DNA of 64,000 nucleotides, taken from the NCBI RefSeq assembly GCF_000952855.1, contig NZ_JSVU01000002.1, positions 372,001-436,000 on the forward strand, read 5' to 3'. The position numbers were made by a program, and so were the translations under genes. This document shows positions 52,431 to 63,704 of this stretch, piece by piece. Position 1 is the first letter of the stretch, and each line of letters starts with the position of its first letter. The notes below the pieces were generated by a model. The model ran no database searches. It was not told the DNA's origin and saw nothing but the letters and a program-made list of their open reading frames with translations. This DNA is from Aequorivita vladivostokensis. Lineage in GTDB: Bacteria; Bacteroidota; Bacteroidia; Flavobacteriales; Flavobacteriaceae.

Positions 52431-54083
52431 TTAATTCAATAATTCCTTCGCATTGGCCAGGGCAGCTTCCGAAACATTTTTTCCGCCGAGCATTTCGGCT
52501 ATTTCAACTAGGCGCTCCTCTTTGCCCAACGCTTTTAAATGTGTTGTCGTAACATTATTGACATCTTCTTTATACACCTTTAAATGGTGGTCGCCCTTTG
52601 CGGCTATTTGCGGCAGGTGCGTAATGCTCAGTAGCTGCATAGCCTTACTCATTTGGTGCATTATGGCTGCCATTTTATTGGCTATTTCACCAGAAACACC
52701 TGTATCTATTTCATCAAAAACGATGGTTGGTAATTTTTTGTATTCGGCCAAAACAGCTTTTACCGCGAGCATAATCCGGCTCATCTCGCCGCCGGAGGCA
52801 ACCTTTTTAAGAGGGCCGAATGCCAAGCCCTTGTTTGCGGTAAAGAATAACTGTAAGCTATCGGTTCCGTTGTTTTTGAAATCTTCGGAAGGCGTAAGTT
52901 CAAACTGAAATCTCGCATTGGGAAGACCCAACGGAAAAAGCGTTTCCTCTAATTTTTTCTTAAGCAATGGAATTGCTTCCTTTCTTCTTAAATGAAGTTC
53001 TCCCGCCGTTTTCAAAGCGGTGTCCTTCAACTGTGCTTTTTGGTGCTCCAATTTACCTATCTGCTCGTCCAGCCCGAGGGTGGTATTTACTTTTTCCCCA
53101 AGTTCTTCCTCTATCGCAATCAGTTCATCCACGGAGTCAACCCCGTGTTTTTGTTGCAATTTGTAAAGCATTTGCAGTTTTTCGTTAATCTGGAACAACC
53201 TTTCGGGGTCGGCTTCAATATGTTCTGCGGCACTGCCTATTTCTGAAGCAATGTCTTCCATTTCAATTATGACGCTGTTCAGGCGTTCCCAGAAATCCTC
53301 AAACTTCTTTGAATATTCTTTAATTCTTCCCAAAACAATCCGGGTTTCCTTTGCCGTTTGCAGCGTGCCTATTTGCTCTTCATCCAAAAGTAGGTTGGCG
53401 TTTACAAGTGCTTCCTTAATATCCTCGGCGTTGTTGAGGGTCTCAAAATCCTCCTCAAGTTCCTTTTGGTTGTGTTTTTTTAGATTTGCCTGCTGCAGTT
53501 CATCGTAAAGAAAGCTATTGTAGTCCAGCTCTTTGGAAGCATTTTCCTTTTGAAGTTTTAATGCTGAGAGCGCTTCGGAAACCTTTTTATAATCTTGAAA
53601 TTGAGCCTTGTAGGATTTTAAAATTTCCGCATTTCCCGCCAGAGCGTCCACCACTTCCATTTGGAAAGTTTCAGAAACAATCTCCAAAGTTTCATGCTGG
53701 CTGTGAACGTCCACCAAATAAGGCGCTAAGGTCTGCAATTGGTTCAGGGCGACGGGCGTATCGTTTACAAAGGCGCGGGATTTTCCGCCGGGCAATATTT
53801 CGCGGCGAATGATTGTGTGAGGCTCATAATCAAGGTCGTTTTCCTCAAAAATGATTTCCAGTTGATAATTTTTTATTTGAAAATGTCCTTCAATCACACA
53901 TTTTTTGGAAGGGTCCTTCACGCTGCCCAGGTCGGCGCGCTTTCCCAGAACGAGTGCCAAAGCCCCTAAAATGATAGATTTTCCCGCTCCCGTTTCACCC
54001 GTAATAATCGTCAATCCTTCATTAAACTCCACGCGTATGTCTTCAATAAGCGCATAATTTTTTATGGCGAGGCTGGTTATCAA
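52431..54083 (-). CDS. recN: DNA repair protein RecN
   Basis: An SMC-like ATPase of 550 residues that holds broken DNA ends during double-strand break repair. It has the N-terminal Walker A in IITGETGAGKSIILGAL, a long coiled-coil middle (about 150-350), the signature GGEMSRIMLAVKAVLAE and the Walker B IVFDEIDTGVSGEIANKM, then the switch His in LSITHLPQIAA. It lies 134 bases downstream of DUF4835 in the same direction. Confidence 0.97.
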   Translation of the reverse strand: MITSLAIKNYALIEDIRVEFNEGLTIITGETGAGKSIILGALALVLGKRADLGSVKDPSKKCVIEGHFQIKNYQLEIIFEENDLDYEPHTIIRREILPGGKSRAFVNDTPVALNQLQTLAPYLVDVHSQHETLEIVSETFQMEVVDALAGNAEILKSYKAQFQDYKKVSEALSALKLQKENASKELDYNSFLYDELQQANLKKHNQKELEEDFETLNNAEDIKEALVNANLLLDEEQIGTLQTAKETRIVLGRIKEYSKKFEDFWERLNSVIIEMEDIASEIGSAAEHIEADPERLFQINEKLQMLYKLQQKHGVDSVDELIAIEEELGEKVNTTLGLDEQIGKLEHQKAQLKDTALKTAGELHLRRKEAIPLLKKKLEETLFPLGLPNARFQFELTPSEDFKNNGTDSLQLFFTANKGLAFGPLKKVASGGEMSRIMLAVKAVLAEYKKLPTIVFDEIDTGVSGEIANKMAAIMHQMSKAMQLLSITHLPQIAAKGDHHLKVYKEDVNNVTTTHLKALGKEERLVEIAEMLGGKNVSEAALANAKELLN

Positions 54084-54217
54084 AATTTGGACGTTAAATT
54101 TTTAGACGTGAGACGTTAGGTTTTTTATTAATCAACATTCAGTTTTTGAACAATGCAATTTGAACCTATAAATTTAAAAGAAAGTAATTAACTGGTCTAA
54201 ACTTGCGGAAAGAAAAA

Positions 54218-55108
54218 TCAAAACTTGATTTCGGTCCAGTTGCTTCGCTTTGTGGGCGCCAATCGGTTAAGATTCTCAACCAGTTGTGTAATGTCAACCT
54301 GTGGACCACCGCTGAAAATGGCTTGTATTTCGTCACTTTTCGCATCAAAAAAAGTGCGTACCAAAAAAGAATTTGGACGACGGTCGTTAATGCCTTTCAA
54401 AGCATTGATGGCGCTCGCAATTTCCTGCTTGGCAGCTTTTTGGTCCGCGGCCATAATATCAAGTCCTTTGCGGTGGTATCGGTACATCACATCGTGAAAT
54501 TCCTTATATACCGAAGACAGCAAGGCATCGTTGTATCGGTATCGGGACTGGTTGCCATCGGTAGCCTTCCAACCTTGGAAATTGCTGGAGGCAGCCGTGT
54601 TAGTAATCTGTTTCGCGATTTCAAAATAAGGCGCGCCCCCGTTTGGCGAGAACGTGTCCGCATCCAAACCTATTACCGTGTAGACGTGAAATGCCACAAC
54701 GGAAACCAGGTTTGAGCCAAAAGTGTTAATATTGAAGTTCAAAGGTTCGTATTCCTTATAATTGAACTGTACTTGCCTGTCAAAATAATTATAGACCGGA
54801 CTATCATAAGTTGACCCAAACACGGGACGCGAGGATTGAATTTGAAGCGTTGCCGTAAAGGAGTCGCCATCATATTCACTCACTACCAAGGTCATATTAC
54901 AATCAATGCGCTCTTGGTTTTTATATTCCTTATCGGTCCATTTTGTATTGTTTACAAACTCCCGCAATTGGGTTTCAAGCGTCCTAAAAATCTGCAGATT
55001 GGGTTGGCCGGTTTGTTCGGCATCAATGGAAACGGTGCAATTAAGTTCCTGGGCCTGGGCCGAAGATACAACAATGGCACATACTAAGAAAAGTAAAATT
55101 TTACGCAT
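54218..55108 (-). CDS. DUF4835 family exported protein
   Basis: A 296-residue protein with a signal peptide (cleavage after SAQAQ), matching the DUF4835 family: ELNCTVSIDAEQTGQPNLQI, LREFVNNTKWTDKEY, SRPVFGSTYDSPVYNYFD and FSPNGGAPYFEIAKQI. The family is typical of Bacteroidetes and of unknown function. Its start overlaps the end of coaBC by 8 bases, so the two are translationally coupled. Because it shares a transcript with bamD, a role in the cell envelope is plausible but not shown. Confidence 0.92.
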   Translation of the reverse strand: MRKILLFLVCAIVVSSAQAQELNCTVSIDAEQTGQPNLQIFRTLETQLREFVNNTKWTDKEYKNQERIDCNMTLVVSEYDGDSFTATLQIQSSRPVFGSTYDSPVYNYFDRQVQFNYKEYEPLNFNINTFGSNLVSVVAFHVYTVIGLDADTFSPNGGAPYFEIAKQITNTAASSNFQGWKATDGNQSRYRYNDALLSSVYKEFHDVMYRYHRKGLDIMAADQKAAKQEIASAINALKGINDRRPNSFLVRTFFDAKSDEIQAIFSGGPQVDITQLVENLNRLAPTKRSNWTEIKF

Positions 55109-56324
55109 TTGTCTGTTCTATAATATATTCTAAAATATCTTTTGCTACTTCTTTTTTAGGTTTAACAGGGAAAGGAAGCGTTTTATTGTCTTTGGCTATC
55201 AAAGTAATTTTATTGGTGTCGCCCTGAAAGCCCGCGCCCTTGTCGCGAAGCGAATTTAACACAATTAAATCTAAATTCTTTTTTTTCAGTTTCAATTTTG
55301 CGTTTTCTTCCTCATTTTCGGTTTCCAATGCAAAACCCACCAAGAATTGATCTTTCTTTATTTCGCCCAGCGAAGCCAATATATCTTTCGTTTTTGTAAG
55401 CTGAAGTGTCAAAGCATCGGTTTTCTTTTTTATTTTTTCCGAAGCAACATCCGAAGGGCGATAATCCGCAACGGCAGCACTTAAAATGGCCACATCACTT
55501 TTACCGAAATATTCGTGCGCGGCATTGTACATTTCTTCCGCAGAAGTAACGCGGATTATTTTTACGAAATCGTTTTCAAGTTTTAATGCCGAAGGGCCTG
55601 AAATCAAAACAACCTCAGCGCCAAGTTCGGCAGCGGTTTCGGCAATGGCGTAACCCATCTTTCCACTGGAATGGTTGCCGATGAAACGAACGGGGTCAAT
55701 GGCTTCATAAGTTGGCCCGGCTGTAATCAAAAACTTTTTGCCACGAAGGGGAAGTTTCTGCAGCAAATCATTTTCCAAAAAGGAAACGATTCCCTCGGGC
55801 TCCGCCATCCTGCCCTGGCCTACCAAACCGCTGGCAAGTTCGCCAAAGGCTGCGGGAATCTGAATATTTCCAAAGCTATCCAATTTTTTAAAAGTTTCCG
55901 CGGTGGTGGGATGTTGGTACATGTCCAAATCCATTGCGGGGGCGTAGTACACGGGACATTTGGCCGAAAGATAGCACGCGAGCAAAAGATTGTCGCAAGC
56001 GCCGTGTGCCATTTTAGAGAGCGTGTTTGCCGTGGCGGGAGCTATCAAAAACAAATCGGCCCACAGGGCCAATTCTACGTGGTTGTTCCAGTTGGGCTCC
56101 TTAAAGCTGCCTTCTTCCTTTTCATTAGTAAAGGAAGAAAATACCTCGTTTTTTGAAAGTGTTGCGAGGGTGAGTGGCGTTACAAACTCTTTAGCCGAAT
56201 CTGTCATTACCACTTTTACCTCAGCTCCTTTTTTTACTAAAAGCCGAACTAAAAAAGCCGCTTTGTACGCGGCAATCCCGCCGGTAACGCCAAGCAAGAT
56301 ATTTTTCCCGTTCAAAACAGCCAT
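55101..56324 (-). CDS. coaBC: Bifunctional phosphopantothenoylcysteine decarboxylase/synthetase
   Basis: A 407-residue bifunctional enzyme for two steps of coenzyme A synthesis. The N-terminal flavin domain CoaC (1-180) has GVTGGIAAYKAAFLVRLL, the catalytic His region NNHVELALWADLFLIAPATA and PAMDLDMYQHPTTAE. The C-terminal CoaB domain (190-407) has FLITAGPTYEAIDPVRFIGN, SSGKMGYAIAETAAELGAEV, VADYRPSDVASEKIKKK and FALETENEEENAKLKLKKKN. It overlaps DUF4835 by 8 bases and follows rpoZ. Confidence 0.97.
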   Translation of the reverse strand: MAVLNGKNILLGVTGGIAAYKAAFLVRLLVKKGAEVKVVMTDSAKEFVTPLTLATLSKNEVFSSFTNEKEEGSFKEPNWNNHVELALWADLFLIAPATANTLSKMAHGACDNLLLACYLSAKCPVYYAPAMDLDMYQHPTTAETFKKLDSFGNIQIPAAFGELASGLVGQGRMAEPEGIVSFLENDLLQKLPLRGKKFLITAGPTYEAIDPVRFIGNHSSGKMGYAIAETAAELGAEVVLISGPSALKLENDFVKIIRVTSAEEMYNAAHEYFGKSDVAILSAAVADYRPSDVASEKIKKKTDALTLQLTKTKDILASLGEIKKDQFLVGFALETENEEENAKLKLKKKNLDLIVLNSLRDKGAGFQGDTNKITLIAKDNKTLPFPVKPKKEVAKDILEYIIEQTNA

Positions 56325-56417
56325 AATTAAGTGTTCAGTGTTCAGTAATCGGTACGCAGTAGCCAGAAATCAGGAAGCAGTTCTTACGCACTATGTTCCC
56401 GCTATGGGAGAGGGGAC

Positions 56418-56750
56418 TTACTCTTCTACTACTTCATCAGCAGTATTTCGCCAATAGATTTTGTTCTCCAACCACTCCTGTACTGCCAAGGCGTGTGGTT
56501 TTGGAAGTCTTTCATAAAATTTTGAAACCTCTATTTGCTCCTTGTTTTCGAAAATTTCTTCCAAACTATCGTTGTAAGTGGCAAATTCGTCAAGTTTTTC
56601 CAAAAGTTCCTTTTTGATATCGCCATTTATTTGTGCGGCACGTTTCGCAATAATGGAAATAGCCTCGTAAATGTTGTTGGTAGGCGCATCGATCAAATTC
56701 TTATCGAAAGTAACCGTATTGATTGGCGCATCTGAATTTTTAATATCCAT
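56418..56750 (-). CDS. rpoZ: RNA polymerase omega subunit (Bacteroidetes type)
   Basis: A 110-residue protein resembling the Rpb6/omega-like subunit found in Bacteroidetes. It starts MDIKNSDAPINTVTFDKNLI, and the core motif is DAPTNNIYEAISIIAKRAAQ, corresponding to the omega region that binds beta-prime. The C-terminal part (KPHALAVQEWLENKIYWRN) is specific to this phylum. It lies between bamD and coaBC, 13 bases after bamD. Confidence 0.93.
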   Translation of the reverse strand: MDIKNSDAPINTVTFDKNLIDAPTNNIYEAISIIAKRAAQINGDIKKELLEKLDEFATYNDSLEEIFENKEQIEVSKFYERLPKPHALAVQEWLENKIYWRNTADEVVEE

Positions 56751-56763
56751 AGTAAAAAATAAA

Positions 56764-57573
56764 TTAAGTAGTGGGTTCTGTTTCCACAGGCTCTAGCCTG
56801 TTCTCTATGTCCTGATTAATCTCCATTGCTTCGGGAGCCAAATCGGTATCTTTATAATATTTAATGAAATTATTGTAATAAACCTTTGCGGTGCGAAGCC
56901 GTTCCTGTACCAATACCGGAATACTGTTTATAGCCAATTTATAGGCCGCGAGAAATCTGCCGTAAAACGCATCTTTTCTATAAATAGAACCGGGATTGTC
57001 GGTTATAAAATTATCGAAGGCGCCAATCGCAGCTTTGTAATCCTCAACACGTAAATATTGTTTTGCGACTTCGAATTGCTTTTTTTCCAACTTATTTCTC
57101 AATTCAGCTACCAAGGTATTGGCCTCGGCGCGCTTATCAGAATTTGGGTATTGGTTTATGAATTCCTGTAATTTTTCCAGCCCCTTATCCGTATCCTTTT
57201 GATCCAGGGAATATCTGGGGGAAAGTTGGTAAAAACTTTTTGCCGACTTGAAGGCGGCTACCTCAACGCTATCACTTTGGGGGTAGGCTTGGGTAAACCT
57301 TTCAAATTGATACCCAGCCAAATAATAATCTTCAAGATTGTAATAGGTGTTGGCGTATATGAACATTAGCTTTTCGCCTTGTGGCTTCCCTCTGTATGCG
57401 GGCACCAACTGCTCCATTAATTTGAGGCCCTTTTTGTATTTCCCGATTCTATAAAGGGAATCGGCAAAGGCGTATTTTTTTCCCATATCATCCTTTCTAA
57501 GCACCTGCTGATATTGGCTACAGGACGAAAGCAGAATAGTGAAACAAACTAAAATAAAAAGTGGTAAACGCAT
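56764..57573 (-). CDS. bamD: Outer-membrane assembly lipoprotein BamD
   Basis: The essential lipoprotein of the BAM complex that inserts beta-barrel proteins in the outer membrane. It has 269 residues from the ATG at 57573 (lipobox LSSC, Cys18); another ATG at 57588 would be leaderless relative to the promoter. TPR repeats span the mature protein: YAFADSLYRIGKYKKGLKLM, IYANTYYNLEDYYLAGYQFE, YPQSDSVEVAAFKSAKSFYQ and EVAKQYLRVEDYKAAIGAFD. A full-consensus promoter precedes it, and rpoZ, coaBC, DUF4835 and probably recN follow. Confidence 0.95.
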   Translation of the reverse strand: MRLPLFILVCFTILLSSCSQYQQVLRKDDMGKKYAFADSLYRIGKYKKGLKLMEQLVPAYRGKPQGEKLMFIYANTYYNLEDYYLAGYQFERFTQAYPQSDSVEVAAFKSAKSFYQLSPRYSLDQKDTDKGLEKLQEFINQYPNSDKRAEANTLVAELRNKLEKKQFEVAKQYLRVEDYKAAIGAFDNFITDNPGSIYRKDAFYGRFLAAYKLAINSIPVLVQERLRTAKVYYNNFIKYYKDTDLAPEAMEINQDIENRLEPVETEPTT

Positions 57574-57592
57574 GGGCTTAAAAAACATCGTG

Positions 57593-57624
57593 CAAAAATA
57601 GGGAATTAAACGTGATTGGACAAA
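57593..57624 (-). promoter_or_regulatory. Promoter of the bamD-rpoZ-coaBC-DUF4835 operon
   Basis: On the minus strand: TTTG (57624-57621), 20 bases, TATTTTTG (57600-57593), a full match to the Bacteroidetes consensus. Transcription would start close to 57588, leaving a leader of about 15 bases before the ATG at 57573. Confidence 0.65.
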
Positions 57625-57711
57625 ACTTATTCTTCGGCTAAAATATTGCGCTGAAGGCTATTATTTGCAAGCCTTTTGAAATATTTAACTTCAAATGCAA
57701 AAAGGGAGCTT

Positions 57712-58587
57712 TTAGAATTTTTTGATGAAATCTTCTATTTTGGATCTCAAACCATCGCTAACTCCCACCAAAGGAAGCCTTACGGTATCACCGCAAATTC
57801 CCAATGATTTAAAAACTGCCTTTATTCCGGCTGGATTTCCTTCCGCAAAAATATAATCGATTACCGGGGCAATTTTGTAATGTATTTCATAAGCTTCGTC
57901 AGCTTTTTTGTCGAGACCCAGTTTTACCATTTTTGAGAATTCTTTCGGAAATCCTTCGCCGATAACCGAAATCACTCCTGCCCCACCGGCAAGTACCATT
58001 GGCAAGGTAATCATATCATCACCAGAAATAACAAGGAAATCTTTTGGACAACCGGAAATCAATTTCATTGCCTGCACAATATCGCCCGCAGCTTCTTTTA
58101 TGGCCACGATTTTTTCAAAATCATTCGCCAATCGAATTACGGTTTCCGGAAGCATATTTGAAGCCGTCCTCCCCGGAACATTGTAAAGAATTATCGGCAG
58201 CGGAGCAGCCTTTGCAATTGCGGCAAAATGCTGATAAATACCTTCCTGCGTAGGTTTATTGTAAAAAGGTGAAACCGAAAGAATAGCGGTAAAGGCAGAA
58301 AGGTCGCGGGTTTTCATTTCTGAAATTACCTCCTGCGTATTGTTGCCGCCAATGCCCAAAACCAAAGGCAAGCGGTGATTGTTTGCTGAAACCACGGTGT
58401 CAATTACCAGCTGTTTTTCTTCTTTGGAAAGCGTTGCGCTTTCGGCAGTAGTTCCTAAAACTACCAAATAATCTATTCCATTTTCAATGTTGAAATTCAC
58501 CACATTTTTAAGTCCTTCCACATCTACGGAAAAGTCACTTTTAAACGGGGTTATCAATGCTACGCCTGTTCCAACTAATTCTTTCAT
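57712..58587 (-). CDS. dapA: 4-hydroxy-tetrahydrodipicolinate synthase
   Basis: The first committed enzyme of lysine and diaminopimelate synthesis; it condenses pyruvate with aspartate semialdehyde. It has 291 residues of TIM-barrel fold: [35 protein letters not shown], the Tyr in [15 protein letters not shown], the Schiff-base Lys in [11 protein letters not shown], and [20 protein letters not shown]. It is followed by DUF6913 and ligA genes on the same strand. Other lysine genes are not in the window. Confidence 0.97.
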   Translation of the reverse strand: MKELVGTGVALITPFKSDFSVDVEGLKNVVNFNIENGIDYLVVLGTTAESATLSKEEKQLVIDTVVSANNHRLPLVLGIGGNNTQEVISEMKTRDLSAFTAILSVSPFYNKPTQEGIYQHFAAIAKAAPLPIILYNVPGRTASNMLPETVIRLANDFEKIVAIKEAAGDIVQAMKLISGCPKDFLVISGDDMITLPMVLAGGAGVISVIGEGFPKEFSKMVKLGLDKKADEAYEIHYKIAPVIDYIFAEGNPAGIKAVFKSLGICGDTVRLPLVGVSDGLRSKIEDFIKKF

Positions 58588-58677
58588 ATTCTATATTTTG
58601 ATGCTGTTGATACTTTTGTTTCTATGGATTCTAAAATTTGATTCATTCCACCTTTTGCTTCCTTCTTTTAGCTTCCA

Positions 58678-59193
58678 TTAAATTTTTTTAAAAATTTTTA
58701 AATATTTTTTCACTTCACTTTTAAAAGCTTCCTTGTTTTGCAGGTCAACATTTAAAAGCAAATCAAAAAGCCGGGCATCAGAATTATTGAATCCTATTTT
58801 GAATTTTGCCCTGCTCTGCGCCACCATTGCCCCTAAAAACTCATGTGTCCCCTTGTAATAACCTATTAGCACATCAAACGGAAAATCCAAAAACTCCTGT
58901 GCATTCTGATTGTGGATTTCGCCGCGCCACGTAAATTCCTTATTGGTTATCTGGTTTTGCCGAAGCGAGGGTATCTTTCGCCGCGTTTCCACAAAAGTGA
59001 AGACTTTTACATCTTTTCGTTGCAAGCCGAGCTCCTTTCCGAACTCGTAAAGGATTTCAAAATCGTCAAAAAAAGCTTCATCCACCACAAAGCCCAAATA
59101 TGTTAAAGGCTCATTGCGCTTTGAAAAATCCCGCTCAGTCAGGTTTTTTTCAATGTGTTTTTTTAAGGAATGTCGCTTTACTTTTTTCAACAT
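58678..59193 (-). CDS. DUF6913-type protein
   Basis: A 171-residue soluble protein that I associate with DUF6913 of Flavobacteriia. It has no signal peptide or membrane segment. Conserved-looking parts are YLGFVVDEAFFDDFEILYEF, FPFDVLIGYYKGTHEFLGAM and AQSRAKFKIGFNNSDARLFD, which hint at a Rossmann-like alpha/beta fold resembling a glycosyltransferase domain. The function is unknown. It lies between ligA and dapA, 58 bases after ligA. Confidence 0.85.
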   Translation of the reverse strand: MLKKVKRHSLKKHIEKNLTERDFSKRNEPLTYLGFVVDEAFFDDFEILYEFGKELGLQRKDVKVFTFVETRRKIPSLRQNQITNKEFTWRGEIHNQNAQEFLDFPFDVLIGYYKGTHEFLGAMVAQSRAKFKIGFNNSDARLFDLLLNVDLQNKEAFKSEVKKYLKIFKKI

Positions 59194-59251
59194 GGAATGC
59201 CAAATTCTCGTGTGGCAAAAATAGCTATTTTCAGCGCTTTCCTACTTTCAA

Positions 59252-61321
<2,070 letters not shown>

Positions 61322-61362
61322 TTACTGGCAAGCACCGGTTTTCTTTTTAAAAAATAAAGGTG

Positions 61363-61953
61363 TTACGTCCTGCTCTCATTAAGCCATTTGGGAACATCGG
61401 GGCGTTTAAATTCTTCCATTTTTTTAAGAAGCCGATTGGTGTCTGAATCAACCAAAAGTAGATTGTAGTTGTCCATGGAAAGGAAACCCTTGCGTACCAT
61501 GGTTTCGAGCATTTTTATTAAATCGTTGTAAAAACCGTTTATGTTCAGCAAACCAATCGGTTTTTGGTGCAGGCCCAGTTGCAGCCAGGTTATTATCTCA
61601 AAAAGTTCCTCTAAAGTCCCCATGCCGCCGGGCAGGGCGATGAAGCCATCGCTCTGTTCGTGCATTTTCAGTTTCCGCTCGTGCATGTTTTGGGTGGTGA
61701 TTAGTTCTGTGAGGCCAAGGTGGACAACTTCTTTTTTCTTTAAAAAATTGGGGATGATGCCGATTACCTTTCCGCTGTTGTCGAGCACGCTTTTGGCAAT
61801 GGTGCCCATCACTCCTATTTTGGCGGCGCCATAGACCAAGGTAATGTTTCGTTCTGCGAAAATTTCGCCCAGCTTTACTGCAGCATCGGTAATGGCGAGG
61901 TCGTTGCCGTCGCTACTTCCGCAGAAAACGCATATTTTGTCGAGATTGTTCAT
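61363..61953 (-). CDS. LOG family protein (TIGR00730 type)
   Basis: A 196-residue Rossmann-fold protein of the LOG family. The motif LPGGMGTLEELFEIITWLQL holds the PGGxGTxxE signature; ICVFCGSSDGND lies at the start. Family members remove the base from nucleoside 5'-monophosphates, in plants releasing cytokinin; in bacteria the physiological substrate is often unclear. It lies upstream of ligA with its own terminator. Confidence 0.95.
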   Translation of the reverse strand: MNNLDKICVFCGSSDGNDLAITDAAVKLGEIFAERNITLVYGAAKIGVMGTIAKSVLDNSGKVIGIIPNFLKKKEVVHLGLTELITTQNMHERKLKMHEQSDGFIALPGGMGTLEELFEIITWLQLGLHQKPIGLLNINGFYNDLIKMLETMVRKGFLSMDNYNLLLVDSDTNRLLKKMEEFKRPDVPKWLNESRT

Positions 61954-61967
61954 ATTTTTTCTCTGTG

Positions 61968-62022
61968 TTCTTTGTGCCTCTGTGGTGGGCCGTTTTACAA
62001 CAGTGGCACAGGGGGCACAGCG
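61968..62022. repeat. Dispersed 'CTCTGTG..GGCACAG' repeat
   Basis: The left part (CTCTGTGTTCTTTGTGCCTC) and the right part (GTGGCACAGGGGGCACAG) are made of complementary CTGTG/CACAG units, in the spacer between prmC and the LOG-family gene. It belongs to the same class of repeats as those at 17381, 20338, 29960 and 33481. Confidence 0.6.
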
Positions 62023-62025
62023 TTT

Positions 62026-62871
62026 TTAGATTTTACATTTCAACATTCGGTCTTTGCCGTAGATGTCTTTTTTTATTTCAATATTTTTAAATCCTTCCGC
62101 TTTTAAAAGCTCGGTCATTTCATAAGCAAGATACTCATTAATCTCGAAAAAGAGTTTCCCGCTGGGGTTTAAATGGTTTTTTGCCAAGTGGGAAATGGCT
62201 CGATAAAACAGCAAAGGGTCTTCATCTTTCACGTATAAAGCTGAATGGGGCTCGTACTTTAGTACGTTTTGCTGCATCTGCTTTTTTTCGAGTTCGCGGA
62301 CGTAGGGCGGGTTTGAAACTATCACATCGTATTTCATCGGAAGGGTTTCCGCGGCCAAAATATCGGTTTGAAAAAAATCAACTTCAACCTTGTTTAATTT
62401 TGCATTCGCTTCAGCGATTTTCAAAGCTTCTTCGGAAATATCCAAAGCGGAAATTTTTGCATTGGGAAGGTTTTTGGCGAGGGAAATGGCGATGCAGCCG
62501 CTGCCGGTGCCGATGTCTAAAATCCCCTTGGCCCCCGAAGGGGGAAATCCACTCAATATCCACTCCACCAATTCCTCTGTTTCTGGGCGGGGGATTAGGG
62601 TGTGTTTGTTTACTTTAAAAGGAAGGCCGTAAAATTCTGTTTCGCCGATTATGTATTGAATGGGTTCGTGGTTTTGTAGGCGAAGGATTGCTTTTTGAAA
62701 TTTTTCGGCTTCTGTTGCGGAAATGGTTCTTTCAGGGTTTAAAGCGATTTCTATTCGGGAGAGGTTTAGGTATTTTTCCGAAAGAATATTGAAAAAAGAT
62801 TGTACTTCTTCCGAAGGATATAATTCTGAAAGCGATTTTTTGAAATTGGATTTAAGATCTGATATTTTCAC
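62026..62871 (-). CDS. prmC: Peptide chain release factor N5-glutamine methyltransferase
   Basis: The enzyme that methylates the Gln of the GGQ motif of RF1 and RF2. It has 281 residues: an N-terminal helical domain with YIIGETEFYGLPFKVNKHTL and IPRPETEELVEWIL, the SAM motif LDIGTGSGCIAISLAKNLP and the catalytic motif DVIVSNPPYVREL (NPPY). Upstream of its ATG lies only an 11-base spacer and then the nonamer array at 62883-63152, leaving no ordinary promoter; it may be transcribed through from the GNAT gene. Confidence 0.97.
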   Translation of the reverse strand: MKISDLKSNFKKSLSELYPSEEVQSFFNILSEKYLNLSRIEIALNPERTISATEAEKFQKAILRLQNHEPIQYIIGETEFYGLPFKVNKHTLIPRPETEELVEWILSGFPPSGAKGILDIGTGSGCIAISLAKNLPNAKISALDISEEALKIAEANAKLNKVEVDFFQTDILAAETLPMKYDVIVSNPPYVRELEKKQMQQNVLKYEPHSALYVKDEDPLLFYRAISHLAKNHLNPSGKLFFEINEYLAYEMTELLKAEGFKNIEIKKDIYGKDRMLKCKI

Positions 62872-62882
62872 AAGATTCTATT

Positions 62883-63152
62883 GATGCTTTGGATGCTTTG
62901 GATGCTGTGGATTCTCTGGATACTATGGATTCTATGGATACTTTGGATGCTTTGGGTTCTATGGATACTTTGGATACTTTGGACGCTTTGGATGCTTTGG
63001 ATGCTTTGGATGCTTTGGGTTCTATGGATACTATGGATACTATGGATACTTTGGATGCTTTGGATGCTTTGGGTTCTATGGATACTTTGGATACTTTGGA
63101 TTCTATGGATTCTATGGATTCTATGGATACTTTGGATTCTATGGATACTATT
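62883..63152. repeat. Thirty-copy degenerate 9-base tandem array
   Basis: Thirty consecutive 9-base units of the form GAT-(GCT/ACT/TCT)-(TTG/ATG), with GGT in place of GAT at units 9, 16 and 22. Register is kept without a single insertion or deletion over 270 bases. Blocks of units recur (GATGCTTTG-GGTTCTATG is found three times), showing expansion of multi-unit segments. Both plus frames other than one are open, but no credible gene start was seen. It fills the spacer between the GNAT gene and prmC (both minus strand). Confidence 0.97.
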
Positions 63153-63190
63153 GTTTGGGATTTGGGTCCCGATTGCTATTGGGATGGTTT

Positions 63191-63676
63191 TTACAATGTT
63201 TTAAGCATATGCACCGGGCAGGAATAATGGCCCGTGTCGCCCATTGCGCTTTCAATATATTCAAAACCGGCTTGTTTATACAGCTTTTGGGCGTGGGTCA
63301 TATATTCCATGGTTTCGAGGTATATTTTTTCAAAACCGAACTCACGCGCCTTTGCCAAACAGAACTCCATCATTTGTGCGCCAACTCCCCTCCCGCGGGC
63401 TTCGAGCAGGAAGTACATTTTTTGAAGCTCGCAGACGTTGCCTTCGTAATTGTCTAATTTCGCCACCCCGGCGCCCCCGATTATTTTGTTGTTTTCTTCC
63501 ACCACAAAATAAGCGACCTTCGGTTTTTGGTAGGTTTCAAACATACAATCCAATGATTTATCGGCATAGGCGGTACCTACTTTTGGCACGTTGAAATCTT
63601 CCAAGACCGTACGTATCACTTTGGCTATTTGTGGATTGTCCTTCTTTTCAATAAGTCGGATTATTGGTGTGTCCAT
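63191..63676 (-). CDS. GNAT family N-acetyltransferase
   Basis: A 161-residue acetyltransferase: start [20 protein letters not shown], core [20 protein letters not shown], acetyl-CoA loop [20 protein letters not shown], and a C-terminal [20 protein letters not shown]. The acetylated substrate is unknown. The ATG is 28 bases from the divergent ribD start. Downstream (minus strand) come the nonamer array and prmC. Confidence 0.92.
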   Translation of the reverse strand: MDTPIIRLIEKKDNPQIAKVIRTVLEDFNVPKVGTAYADKSLDCMFETYQKPKVAYFVVEENNKIIGGAGVAKLDNYEGNVCELQKMYFLLEARGRGVGAQMMEFCLAKAREFGFEKIYLETMEYMTHAQKLYKQAGFEYIESAMGDTGHYSCPVHMLKTL

Positions 63677-63692
63677 TCTAATTAAATCCTTG

Positions 63693-63700
63693 TATTTTTA
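63693..63700 (+). promoter_or_regulatory. Possible promoter -7 element directly in front of ribD
   Basis: TATTTTTA, one base from TAnnTTTG, ends 4 bases before the GTG start. If used, the mRNA would be leaderless. Confidence 0.25.
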
Positions 63701-63704
63701 CGCT

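Noticed and set aside
52228-52552. Open frames through the CGACTAC array (Leu-Pro-Thr-Thr-Asp-Tyr-Arg repeats)
   Set aside because: They arise only from a 7-base repeat read in three frames and continue into the antisense of recN.
62881-63227. Two plus-strand open frames through the nonamer array
   Set aside because: The repeat is a multiple of three bases, so frames stay open trivially. They end antisense to the GNAT gene and have only TTG or doubtful ATG starts.
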